Shown here: one piece after another, positions 46,021 through 56,796 of the stretch | How the letters are laid out: every line of letters begins with the position of its first letter | How positions within the stretch are numbered: position 1 is the first letter of the stretch | Assembly: GCF_945859705.1 (NCBI RefSeq) | Contig: NC_079134.1 | Span: forward strand, 159,189,718 to 159,253,717 | Reading direction: 5' to 3' | Length of the DNA: 64,000 nucleotides | Source: Episyrphus balteatus | Taxonomy: Eukaryota; Arthropoda; Insecta; Diptera; Syrphidae | The notes under the pieces: generated by a model | What the model saw: the letters and a program-made list of their open reading frames with translations, nothing else | Told to the model about the DNA's origin: nothing | Databases searched by the model: none | Program-made: the position numbers and the translations under genes

Positions 46021-46878
46021 CATGTGTGCAATTCACACGTGGTTGAAGTGAAACCTTAAAAATAATTTAAAAAAAAATCGAAAAAATATAACTTTTTTTT
46101 ATTCCATCACTTTTTTTATATGACAACCTACAATAAATTTTATACCATATGAAAGCTTATTGTTTCAGCTCAAGATATTTATATCGACCATGTCTATTAA
46201 ACATCTACAAAAAGAGCTAGAATTTTTTTAACCCAATTAGTTTTCATAAAAAAATCAAAACAATCAATCTCTTTTCTCTTCTAACGCCATTAAATCCATT
46301 TTTTAAAAGACAACCTATAATAAATTTTATATCATTATTATTTCACCTTGTATATGACGCTTCAATCATATTTCTACCATGGTTACAAAAAAAGGTAGAA
46401 TTTTTTAAAGCCAACCATGTCGAAATTTCAAACTGAGATTACTGTACTTCCTCTACTGCTGGCTGGTCATCGGCAACAAATCTTCACATTTGTTTTGAGG
46501 TATTTTTTAAATTTTTCAATTAAAGGTTATATATAACTTGTAGAGCACGTACCGTTATGTGTGATATATTAAATGAAATCTAATATTATCAGCATGCGTA
46601 TTAAAGTTAAATAAATTTGTTATGTGCTCTAGATCAAAAGATATAACGTGTTTAGAAAAAGAGCATCTTTTCACCGTTATTTCAGAATTTTGAATATGAA
46701 ATTAATTGAAATTTTGCACAATCATAATTTAATTAATTTAATTACCTATCTACTGTATAAATTTCATTCATCTATCTATTAAAACAAACAAGTTATGATC
46801 AATTAATTTTTCGTGTCGCTTTTTCGTTTCATCTTGTTTCAAATTACTACGATACTAAAGAAGTTTTCACTTCAAAAA
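46021..46878 (+). repeat. Repeat family 1, short subfamily, full copy F
   Basis: Same start, block order and end as copy E about 3.0 kb upstream, with scattered substitutions and indels. The shared start CATGTGTGCAATTCACACGT is nearly self-complementary (GTGTG-AATT-CACAC). The paired copies define the element's boundaries. Confidence 0.85.
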
Positions 46879-47084
46879 TTGACAGAAATTGAAAGAACTA
46901 TGTTTTAAAGTAAATATTAAAAATAAACATGATATAATTAAAAATTGCAATGTTTAATAAAGCTGATTACCTAATTATTTTTCCAGTGAAACAATAAATT
47001 AAAATAAAATGTATTCTAAATTCAAATCAACCTACGAAGTAAAAAATCTATGACGTCACGTTTTTGAGATATAAGAACATCAAG

Positions 47085-47560
47085 GTCAGTTTTTATGATT
47101 TTTATGAAATTTTGTACACATATCGGGTAGGTCTGAAAATCGTCTAACATCTATTTTTCATACCTCTAAATTGTTAGGGTGGTCCAGCCAAATTTTTTTA
47201 TATCTTCTCAAACTATCTTTTCGAAATTTTTTGTAAATGTCGGGAAGTTTGAGAATCGGCCACTTGACCAACATGAATTTTCATATGATAAAATGGTGAG
47301 GGTGGTCCAACCAAAAAAATTTCTATATTTTATTGAAATGATTTTTATGAAATTTTGTAGGTATATCGGGTAGGTCTAAAATCGGCCAACATCTAATTTT
47401 ATACCACTAAATAGTTAGGGTGGTCCAACCAAAAATTTTGTTTGTTTTTTTTTTTAACGATTTTTATGAAATTTTGTGGGTACATCGGGCAAGTCTAAGA
47501 ATCGGCCAACATCTTTTTTCATACCATAAATGGTTAGCGTGGTCGACTCAAATTTTTTTT
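47085..47560 (+). repeat. Four degenerate tandem units of about 125 bp
   Basis: Each unit has ATTTTTATGAAATTTTGTA, a CGGGTAGGTCTGAAAATCG-like word, a CCAACATCTAnTTTTCATAC word and GTTAGGGTGGTCCAACCAAA. They start near 47095, 47213, 47340 and 47460. The frames inside are by-products of the repeat. Confidence 0.75.
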
Positions 47561-47846
47561 CTTAAACGATTTTTTCAAGTCCTGTTGTTTTCAAGGGGTA
47601 CAAAAAAGTTAGTTTTCCAACTCATACGAATAGCCTAAATTCGTAATATTTTATATTATACAGAAACCTTATGCCTACAAACATCAATCTTGATAATGCT
47701 ATCAATAGAACTCAAAAAACTCATTCTTTTATTTATAAAGACCTATATTTGATATTGTGACCCGAATTTTTTGGAAAAGATTGACAAACTCCGAAATTGG
47801 AAGTAAATAGCAGAAGAGGCATAACGAAGTCCGCCGGGTCAGCTAG
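47561..47846 (+). mobile_element. Possible Helitron-like 3' end after the tandem units
   Basis: The segment ends GAAGTCCGCCGGGTCAGCTAG followed by T. A GC-rich word ending CTAG before T fits the 3' ends of Helitron-like elements, which end CTRR and insert between A and T. A matching 5' TC end and a clear subterminal hairpin were not found, so the assignment is tentative. Confidence 0.4.
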
Positions 47847-50747
47847 TCTACTATAAAAATATATTTTGGTTCACCGAAAAATTAAGTACATTTCTACTAA
47901 GTTTTTCAGTAAAACTGAGTATGGTAATTGTAGTTTTTATCATATGAAATTTTGTGAATATTTACTTTAAAATATAGTTTGTAACAATGTAACCCAAAAA
48001 TAGTCAATATCAAATAGCATAATAAGAGGTCCTTAAGTGTATTTTACTAATTTTTCACTTTTTGAACTTTGTTTCAATTTTTTAAAATTTTTTTCATTGA
48101 ATATAAACAGGTGAATTAAGACAAATTTCTAAAAGTAAAATTATCCTTAAACGTTTATTCTGTCCACCATTATAGAGCCACCATTTTGAATTAAAAAGTT
48201 TTTAGATTTTTTGTATTTTCCATACTTAAATCCTTCCGTGTATCAAATTTAAAAAAAAAAAAATGGCTGTACAAATGATTTTTGACATTTAGTGCATTTT
48301 GTATAATAAAGAAATTATGGAAGTTTAATTTTAAAATTTTCTTCAGTAGACTGATCTACCAAGAAAAAATATAATTCAATGTCAGGACTTTGCTCACGTT
48401 GCGAGTTCTTAGTAGGAAAAAAAAAATACGAAACTAACATTATTTGTAAATATGTATTTCAATTCACAAAAATCTCAAGTTTGATCAAAAAAATATTTTT
48501 CAAGACAATAATGCTATGTTATAAAATTTTCGATATTTATATCTTAATCTGTGATTTTCAAGGATATTCAACAAATCATTTGCTTCAAAAGCTTGTTAAA
48601 ATTTTAAGCTCTATTTGTGTTTTTTTGTCCAGTCTATTTTGACTGGGCTACTATAATTCTATGCCACTTTTTGACTGACATTTGCACTTTTGCCTAAATT
48701 AGAAATATTTTCAAATATTTATAATATTGATCTAAGTAAGTACTTTTTGTGACTTACCGAGGGTAAATTCTTTACCTGTATTCACATAACTATTCAATGA
48801 AAGGTTATTTAAACGTTTAACAAGTTGACCTTCTCTTTACCATAAATATTTAAGAGATATCAATTTTCAAAAATGATATCCACATGCAAACTCTTTCCCA
48901 AAAAAAAAAAAAAAACAATTTCATGAGACAAATTGCAAAATTGTGTCACCATTTCTTGGTCCTATTACTAACCCTGAACAAATAATTCTGACACATTTCT
49001 CTTTAACAAGACGCCTATGACACATTTTTCAGTTCAAAACTTACACACAAATAGGGTAGTTTCCAAGAATAAAAAGAGAAAAACATTATTTAATCTATAA
49101 AAATTCCATAAAATTTGATTAAAAACTGTCGCCCTAAATGATATCCATAATCACATTTCTTCATGTTCTACAACAGAGATAGACTGGTGCTCACAAACGC
49201 AATGAGCAGAAAATTTAATTCGTTTCATAATTTACAATTTCATAATAAGATTCATCTGAATTGCAAAAAAAGGGACTCATCAAGAGTTTATTTCATCATG
49301 AAACTTGAGTTTTTTTTTTTTCTTCTCATTTTTTTTTTATAAATGTCAGTCAATTTTATTCCGCATGCTTGAAAACCATTTTACCCATAAAATGATGAAA
49401 AAAATGCCTGCAAATGATCATTGAAAATGTAAATTTTTTGTTTTCAAGTATTCACCTCATTTTACGAATTATTTGTTTTTTTTTTTACGTCATCTTCTTT
49501 TTCTTCTTCTGCTTTGAAGTAGAGAATATCCTATAAAGATTGTCTAAGTAGGTAGTCATCTTTTTTATTTTAATGAAACCGCGACTAATGGAACCCTTTT
49601 TAATGTATTTTCTTCCCACTAACCGTATTTTTGTTTGTTTTCTTTTTTTTTTTTGTATGCCCTAAAAGTTTTCATTCAACTTAAATTTTAAATGAAAAAC
49701 TGTCTGACGCCTGAAACAAAAAATAGAATGAAAGAAAAAAAATCTTTAACATCTTCTTGTTGGGAAAGATGAATTCCGGTACACTCGGGTGTATACGTAA
49801 CATTCTGTCAATTAAATGTCTTTTTGGTCTTTTTATCTGTTTGTCGGTGGCTGGGAGGTGCCCCATAAAGGAATTTATTGTGATTTCATGTTAACAATAA
49901 TATTTCCGTCAAAACAAGCTGCATTGTTGCATGCAAACGGAACAAACTGCAAGAGCAGACGAACGACCGACCGACCGACGACGCACGATGCAATGCATTC
50001 AGAGTATATCCTGATTTTTGATGCAAAAGCAAGCAGAAAAACACTGCATCGTCGAAGCGTATGCAGCAGCCAACGGCATTCGTTTTTATTTGAGTTTTAT
50101 TGTGTGGTGTGGTGATGGTGGCAAACATCAGGAGCGAGCGAGCGATGTGCTGGGAAACAGGAAATCGCCACAATTTGCTCTCAGATGTTAACAAGGTTTT
50201 TAATTCAATGCATATAAGCAAGGAATAAGGAATTGCGAGGTTGTCTTTTTTTAACAAATTGTACATACATACTTGAACGCTCTTAAGCTTTTGGCTAGAG
50301 AAGTGTTGAATTAACTATCAACTCTGAATGTGAGAAAAATTTATACAAAACGAGGTGGTGGAAATGAAAAGATACAAAGTGAAAATGGTTTCGTTTATTT
50401 CAACGTTGAACGAGAGAGTGTGTTTATTTATTTAATGGAAATTAATTATAATTTATTGATATTGAATTAAAAGCGAGGATTTTTTTGTGGTTGATGAAAG
50501 TTGAAGATGGTTTTTTAAAAGAGTTTTTTTGGAAATGTTGATTACAATCAAACACGGAATATTTAACGATGTTCTAGGGAAATCAAATGGAATATGGTGA
50601 GGCATCTTTTTTGCAACGTGTAGTGAAAATTCAAAATTATTGTCAAAGAATGTTCTTAAAATAATAAATAGCTATTTCCTGATTTTTTTTAAATTCTGGT
50701 GTTAAATTTTATTTTTGTTTGTACTGTAACAGTTTGTTGACATCAAA
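47847..50747. other. Non-coding DNA; GC-richer patch at 49.8-50.2 kb
   Basis: The patch includes GACCGACCGACCGACGACGC and GAGCGAGCGAGCGATG and has overlapping opposite-strand frames (49816-50266) without domains. A diverged inverted TACACTCGGGTGTATACGTA terminal motif sits at about 49780-49800. The rest is AT-rich. Confidence 0.5.
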
Positions 50748-50837
50748 TTAAGGGGTTATACCTAGTTGTAATTTTGAAAAAAATTAAACATTTTTTTTTT
50801 TTTTGCATATTTTGAATGTACATACATCATACATATA

Positions 50838-52377
50838 CAGGGTGTCCCACAGTCACCGCCCCAAATGAAAACCATAGATTCCCGAGGTCATTTTAAGTCG
50901 AAAAACTTAAGAGGTAATTTTCTCGTTTTCGTCCCGTTTTCGAGTTACCACGGTTTTTATGATTTTTGCTCTCTTGTCCTTTAACTGGCCTTATCTTTGC
51001 CAAACAAGGTTTGATTAGAAAGATTTTTTTTACAACCAATCAAGAACTTATTACAGTTTAAGTTTGCCCAAAACTTTTTTTCTGCGGACAACCGTTTCTC
51101 CACAATTTTGCATCAAATACAATTTTCTTCGTTTTTTAAGTTGTTTTTTACACTTTCATATCATTTAAGCCAAAAAAACACGTTAATGAGTATTAATTTT
51201 TTGTGCTTTTTATTAAAGCCCAGTTTATTTCCATAAAAAAAATAAGTTTTATTTCATAAAAAAGGCTACAGAAAGTAATTAAAAAAAAAATAAACAAACT
51301 GAGTGAATTAAAAAAAAAATAATTTTTAAATAAAAAATTAATTTAAATGAATTATAAACTTTTTCTGAGCTATTGTGGTTAAGAAAAGAACAAATAGATA
51401 AAGCTCAGAAAAAGTTTTAATTCATTTAAATTAATTTTGTATTTAAAAACTATTTTTATTTAATTCACTCAGTTTGTTTATTTTTTTTTTAATTACTTTC
51501 AGTAGCCTTTTTTATGAAATAAAACTTTTTTTTTTATGGAAATAAACTGGGCTTTAATAAAAACCACAAAAAATTAATACTCATTAACGTGTTTTTTTGG
51601 CTTAAATGATATGAAAGTGTAAAAAACAACTTAAAAAACGAAGAAAATTGTATTTGATGCCCAGTTTATTTCCATAAAAAAAAATAAGTTTTATTTCATA
51701 AAAAAGGCTACAGAAAGTAATTAAAAAAAAAAATAAACAAACTGAGTGAATTAAAAAAAAAAATAATTTTTAAATAAAAAATTAATTTAAATGAATTATA
51801 AACTTTTTCTGAGCTATTGTGGTTAAGAAAAGAACAAATAGATAAAGCTCAGAAAAAGTTTTAATTCATTTAAATTAATTTTGTATTTAAAAACTATTTT
51901 TATTTAATTCACTCAGTTTGTTTATTTTTTTTTAATTACTTTCAGTAGCCTTTTTTATGAAATAAAACTTTTTTTTTTTATGGAAATAAACTGGGCTTTA
52001 ATAAAAACCACAAAAAATTAATACTCATTAACGTGTTTTTTTGGCTTAAATGATATGAAAGTGTAAAAAACAACTTAAAAAACGAAGAAAATTGTATTTG
52101 ATGCAAAATTGTGGAGAAACGGTTGTCCGCAGAAAAAAAGTTTTGAGACAAACTTAAACTGTAATCAATTCTTGATTGGTTGTAAAAAAAATCTTTCAAA
52201 TCAAACCTTGTTTGGCAAAGATAAGGCCAGTTAAAGGACAAGAGAGCAAAAATCATAAAAACCGTGGTAACTCGAAAACGGGACGAAAACGAGAAAATTA
52301 CCTCTTAAGTTTTTCGACTTAAAATGACCTCGGGAATCTATGGTTTTCATTTGGGGCGGTGACTGTGGGACACCCTG
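50838..52377. mobile_element. Nested CAGGGTGTCC inverted-repeat element, 1540 bp
   Basis: CAGGGTGTCCCACAGTCACC at 50838 is perfectly mirrored at 52358-52377. The arms remain complementary for over 300 bp (to about 51220 and 52000-52100). The flanks read TATA on both sides, compatible with a TA duplication of Tc1/mariner type (tentative). The centre is a roughly 440-bp self-complementary unit present twice in tandem (about 51221-51661 and 51662-52103). Frames of 92-126 codons here are palindrome by-products. Confidence 0.85.
51221..52103. repeat. Tandem duplication of a 440-bp hairpin unit
   Basis: Each unit runs CCCAGTTTATTTCCATAAAA ... GAGCTATTGTGGTTAAGAAA ... AAACTGGGCTTTAATAAAAA ... GAAGAAAATTGTATTTGATG. 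The two copies differ only by homopolymer length and single bases. Each unit is itself largely palindromic around the AGAACAAATAGATAAAGC centre. Confidence 0.85.
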
Positions 52378-52845
52378 TATAAGAATGTTTTCCGCAAATT
52401 TCACATTGATAAAGGAGTTAGTTTCCGAGAAAATACGTATTTGTGAAGACTTTTTAGCTAAGTTTACATGGTTCCCAAAATTTTGTGTTTTCAAAGTCGG
52501 TGAGCAAAATTTCTGCGAAACGGCTGGAGTGATTGATCGGCTTGAAATTTTTACACAATTTTCTTTAATAGTTTTGTCAGGTAATGAACGAAGGAATAAG
52601 GTTTTTGACAATAATTCGGTTTTTTAAGCCACTTTAAAGTATAAATTTTCGTGAAAAAACGATTTTTTTCTTTGGGAAGCCGCCATTTTTGTCAAAAATC
52701 AAAATTTTGACTATTGGTTCGTTCATTACCTGCATTCGTCTATCCTGGAAATGAATCTTTTTTTTTTTTTTTTTAATTTTAGATGATTTGGATCAGAGAT
52801 ATCCTGCTCACTGCCAGACACTGCCAACTAGATATAACCCCTTAA

Positions 52846-54488
52846 CGAATTTTAAAAGCCAAATCAATGTTTAAATATATGTACCTTTAAATTGTTAACT
52901 GCTGCCTACTTCCTTTCGTTGATATTAATATTTTTAATTATGTAAAATAAAATAATTGTGTGCTTTCTGCTCTTAATTATAAAGCAGTCAGGTGTGTTTT
53001 TGCTTTAAAATTACATATGTTCGAAATAAAAATATAAAATCAAAGTACAAATAGAGCTATAATTTTATTTTTATTATTTTAATTACTCATGAATGACCAA
53101 AATAAATACGTCCTTCATTAAAAAAAATATAAAAATTATATTTTTATCTTTTCATTATTATGTCGGCTGCATAACAATAAATAGGAAGTATGGGTACAAT
53201 AATATGAATTTATATAATTTTTGCATTGAAAGTTCTATTTCAATTAAATGTCATTTAAAAAAAAAAACAAAAATTATGATATTTTTATCATCTCGATAAT
53301 AAGTTGTTGGTCATAAAATTAATTATATAGGGTTTTAGACTAATTTGCAAAAACTGATTGAAGCTAGAGACATTGTTTGAACTATTTTGGCAAAATTTCA
53401 TGAAAAGAAAACAAATTCGATGTGCATCTTTGATTTATGCAAGAATTTTTTTCGTAATTCACTTTTATGAAAAATTTTAAATAACAGCTCTTGTCATGTT
53501 GATTTAAGCCTGTATGACCCGAACCGAAAAATTGTTCTTGGATAGATTTTATAGATATGATAATATAAATGATGAAATAAATTAGATTTATTCTATTTGA
53601 CAAATAAACAAGTGAGAATAAATACATTTTAAGAACAATTTTGTGTGTGTGTGTTTTTTTTTTTTCAATATTTTCTAATAAACTCATCTGTGTTTATTTT
53701 CTTAGAAAATGGTGGTCTTCAAAAAAAAAAGTAACACTAACCATTCAAAATATTTGGTGAGAATTTAAATGTGTCCAATGACTTTTTGTCTATATTTTAT
53801 TATTTTACCTGAAAAGTTTTGAATTTCCAATTTAATTATTTGAATTGGTTAAAAAATTCCATTTTTGTTTATTTAAAGATTCAATGTTAAAAATAATTCC
53901 ATTAAAGTAGCACACATGTTCAGATTCTCGTTCTGTTTATGTTTCATTTAACAGGTGCACAAATTTGTTTCTATTTTGAGTGTGTCGCCTTCTATGAAAG
54001 TGTGTATTGATGCGAAATATTATTTTTCAATATTTTAACTCCAAACTCAAATTGATGAATATGATATTGCACATGCAATGAATAAATAAGTTTATTTTTG
54101 CAAAATTTAAGATTGAATACAAATAAAAATATTATTACATTTATTTCAATTTATTTCTGTATAGTTTTTTATAATTGGATATTCAAATATCGGCATGGTT
54201 AAGTGATTTTTAAATTATATTATTGACACATAATAAGGAATAAAATAAACATCATTTGGAAGCCGTAGCTTTCGAAAATTTGAGTTAAAAAGTTTTTTTT
54301 TTTGCAAAAGTTATAATATTTTTTTACGAAATTTGTTGTTTATTCAAAAACATTTCCTTTCCATGAAATGTTGAGAACAAATTGAATTTTTATTCTAAAC
54401 TGAAATTCTATTTTGAACTGTGTTTATTTCAGAACGAAGATTTAAAGGAGAGGGGGTCATTTGAAAAAAAGATAACCTCAATGGAAAA
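52846..54488. other. AT-rich non-coding DNA
   Basis: No gene or notable repeat apart from a GT run at 53642-53653 and A/T tracts. Confidence 0.55.
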
Positions 54489-55445
54489 TAGCACTGGTCA
54501 ACAAAATTTAACTTTTTTTTTGCCACAAGAACCAAAATATACTTTTCTAGTAGTTTTTGGGGTGCTGAATCCGAATCTGAAGTCAGAAAAATTTGATTGG
54601 CCTCCGTTTTTGAAATATTACCGTTATAAAATGCTAAAAAACGTCATTTTGGCTGTTTTCGAGGTTCTGTTTTAATGTGGGGTAATTCATTACAAACAAA
54701 TTTGTAAAGGTGATTATAAGAACAGATATTCTTCTTTCAAAAACTGTTTAAATCTTTCCGATATCTCTTTTATTGCTCGAGATATCTTAAGTTTCAGTTA
54801 AAAAGCTAAAGAGAAACTAAATTTAATCTAAAGTTTAAGTCACTGGTCACAGAATTTTTGCCACAAGAACCAAAATATACTTTTCTAGTAGTTTTCGGGA
54901 TGCTTAACTCGAATCCGCAATCAGAAAAATTCTATTAGCCTTCGTTCTTGAAATATAACCGTTATAAAAAAACTTTTTTTTGCATTTTATAACGGTAATA
55001 TTTCAAAAACGAAGGCTAACAGAATTTTTCTGATTGCGGATTCGAGTTAAGCACCCCGAAAACTACTAGAAAAGTATATTTTGGTTCTTGTGGCAAACAA
55101 ATTTTGATTTGGTTGGCCAGTCTTGTTTCTGATTCAAAGACCGCTACTTAAATTCTAAATATCTCGGGCATTAAAAAAGATATCGGAAAGATTTAAACAG
55201 TTTTTGAAAGAAGAATATCTGTTCTTATAATCACCTTTACAAATTTGTTTGTAATGAATTACCCCACATTAAAACAGAACCTCGAAAACAGCCAAAATGA
55301 CGTTTTTTAGCATTTTATAACGGTAATATTTCAAAAACGGAGGCCAATGACAATTTTCTGACTTCAGATTCGAGTTCAGAACATCAAAAACTACTAGAAA
55401 AGTATATTTTGGTTCTTGTGGCAAAAACCTTGTTGACCAGTGTAG
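54489..55445. mobile_element. 951-bp nested palindrome with CACTGGTCAACA ends and TAG duplications
   Basis: CACTGGTCAACA (54492) is mirrored by TGTTGACCAGTG (to 55442). TAG flanks both sides (54489-54491, 55443-55445). The outer arms are near identical over about 300 bp. The centre is a second, related palindrome (about 54843-55105) turning at about 54975, again starting CACTGGTCACAG with the GAACCAAAATATACTTTTCT block. So a copy-in-copy or composite palindrome. Related to 24111-24730 and 9820-10275. No transposase. Confidence 0.88.
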
Positions 55446-56259
55446 TCATGCTTACAAACTTACAATAAAATAAGCAATTAGAAACTTTAACATTTTAACA
55501 TTAAACATTTTTTAAGCTTTCGAAAATCAGAATTTTTGTACTGCCAGTTTTGAGTAGTTTTTAACAATAATATTAAAAATTAATATTAAATTTTATTAAT
55601 ATGAGTTTTTTTTTCTTTTACATAAAAGTTCAATAAAATTATAAATTCAACCCGAGTCAAAATTTATTGTTTGTCCTCGAGTCGTATCTCTATTTGGTTT
55701 GGGATAATGAGGAACCAAGGTTGGAAACAAAGTTAAATGCTCGATTTGAATAGAAATTTGAAAGCGAGCAACAAATGATTTTTTTAGTGTTGTTTTTTTT
55801 TTCAATTTAACTGCAATTTTTGCAACGGAAAATATAGTAGGTGTACTAAAGAAAAGTGTCTTTGGCATTTACTTATGGAACCTATAAGATTTATAGTGTG
55901 TTATTAGGTTTCATGCGCACTTTTGAACCCTCTCATAGCTTTGTGCATGTCCCGGATTCATTGTAGATGTTTCTAAAAATTACATATATACTTTTTATAG
56001 TGCGTTATTTATCATTATAATAACAAATGTATATATTCTAGAGGTTCCTCAAGTTCTTTGTCCATCAGTAAAATTAACTTTAAAATTTCAATGGGAACAT
56101 TTATTTTTCGTAAATCTCTATATTGAACGTAAAATGTTTGAATACATCTATAAATTCCTTCAACGTCGAAAAAAACTCAAAAATATTGGACACCTCTTAT
56201 CTAGCTCCGTGAAGCCAGAACTGCGACCTCAAAATTTTTGAACCAAACTTGACTAATTC
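55446..56259. other. AT-rich non-coding DNA
   Basis: It holds an outlying TTGTTTGTCCTCGAGTCGTA word at about 55665-55685 related to the tandem array downstream. Otherwise nothing supported. Confidence 0.5.
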
Positions 56260-56735
56260 GTTTGTCCACCGTTTGTCCATGGTTGTTCACCCAAAACATT
56301 TTGGAGCAAGTTTTTTTTTTATAGAAAGTCTGAAAATTGAAAAATCGTCTAAAACGCTCAAATTTTGAGTTAGACACATGTAACTAACTGCAATCGCTTG
56401 TCGTCCTCGAGTTTTATTTACATATCAAATTTTATCGTTCTTCAACCCACCGTTTAGGAGATATTAAAAAACAAATTTTGCACTGAAAAATTGAAACTCC
56501 CCTTTTTTTCAAAAACTGAAACTGCTGTCGTTTGTCCACCTCGAGTATACCAAAAATTATCGTTTGGCCACCCTCCGATTAGGAGACATTCGAAAAAGAA
56601 TAGCAACTCTCATACAAAATATATCATTTTTTCTAAATTCTCAAAATTTTTTTTTTTTAATTCAAACGGCCATCGTTTGTCCACCTCGAGAAATGCATAC
56701 AAACAAAAAAACATCGTTTAGGAGATATGTAATTA
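56260..56735 (+). repeat. Degenerate tandem CGTTTGTCCACCTCGAG array
   Basis: CGTTTGTCCACC / GTCGTCCTCGAG words are each followed about 30-60 bp later by CGTTTAGGAGATAT or CGATTAGGAGACAT, at 56265, 56400-56465, 56530-56590 and 56672-56730. About 3-4 diverged units of 110-140 bp. The frames across it follow the repeat. Confidence 0.65.
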
Positions 56736-56773
56736 AAAAAAAAAACAAATATTAGATTCCCAAAAAAAAAACA

Positions 56774-56796
56774 ATACGCATACACCACAGTGTACC
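56774..56796 (+). repeat. Solo terminal motif (CGCATACACCACAGTGTACC)
   Basis: Diverged copy of the motif at 162 and 12.73 kb. No inverted partner nearby. Confidence 0.4.

Larger units (their letters stand above)
50748..52845. mobile_element. TTAA-flanked element carrying a nested insertion
   Basis: GGGGTTATACCTAGTTG (from 50752) is mirrored by CAACTAGATATAACCCC (to 52841). TTAA lies directly outside both ends (50748-50751 and 52842-52845). TTAA duplications point to a piggyBac-like mechanism. Without the nested 1540-bp element the host element is about 550 bp with no transposase. The right part contains a CGGCTGGAGTGATTGATCGG transposon-type sentence. Confidence 0.72.

Noticed and set aside
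47179..47638. Frames beginning MVQPNFF / MVQPKIL
   Set aside because: They follow the tandem GTTAGGGTGGTCCAACC units and lack any other coding support.
49886..50266. 126-codon minus-strand frame
   Set aside because: Overlaps a 99-codon opposite frame and simple GACC/GAGC repeats. No recognisable domain.
52231..52627. Overlapping opposite-strand frames of 126 and 95 codons
   Set aside because: They cross the boundary of the nested element at 52377, and one includes its terminal repeat. No transposase motif.
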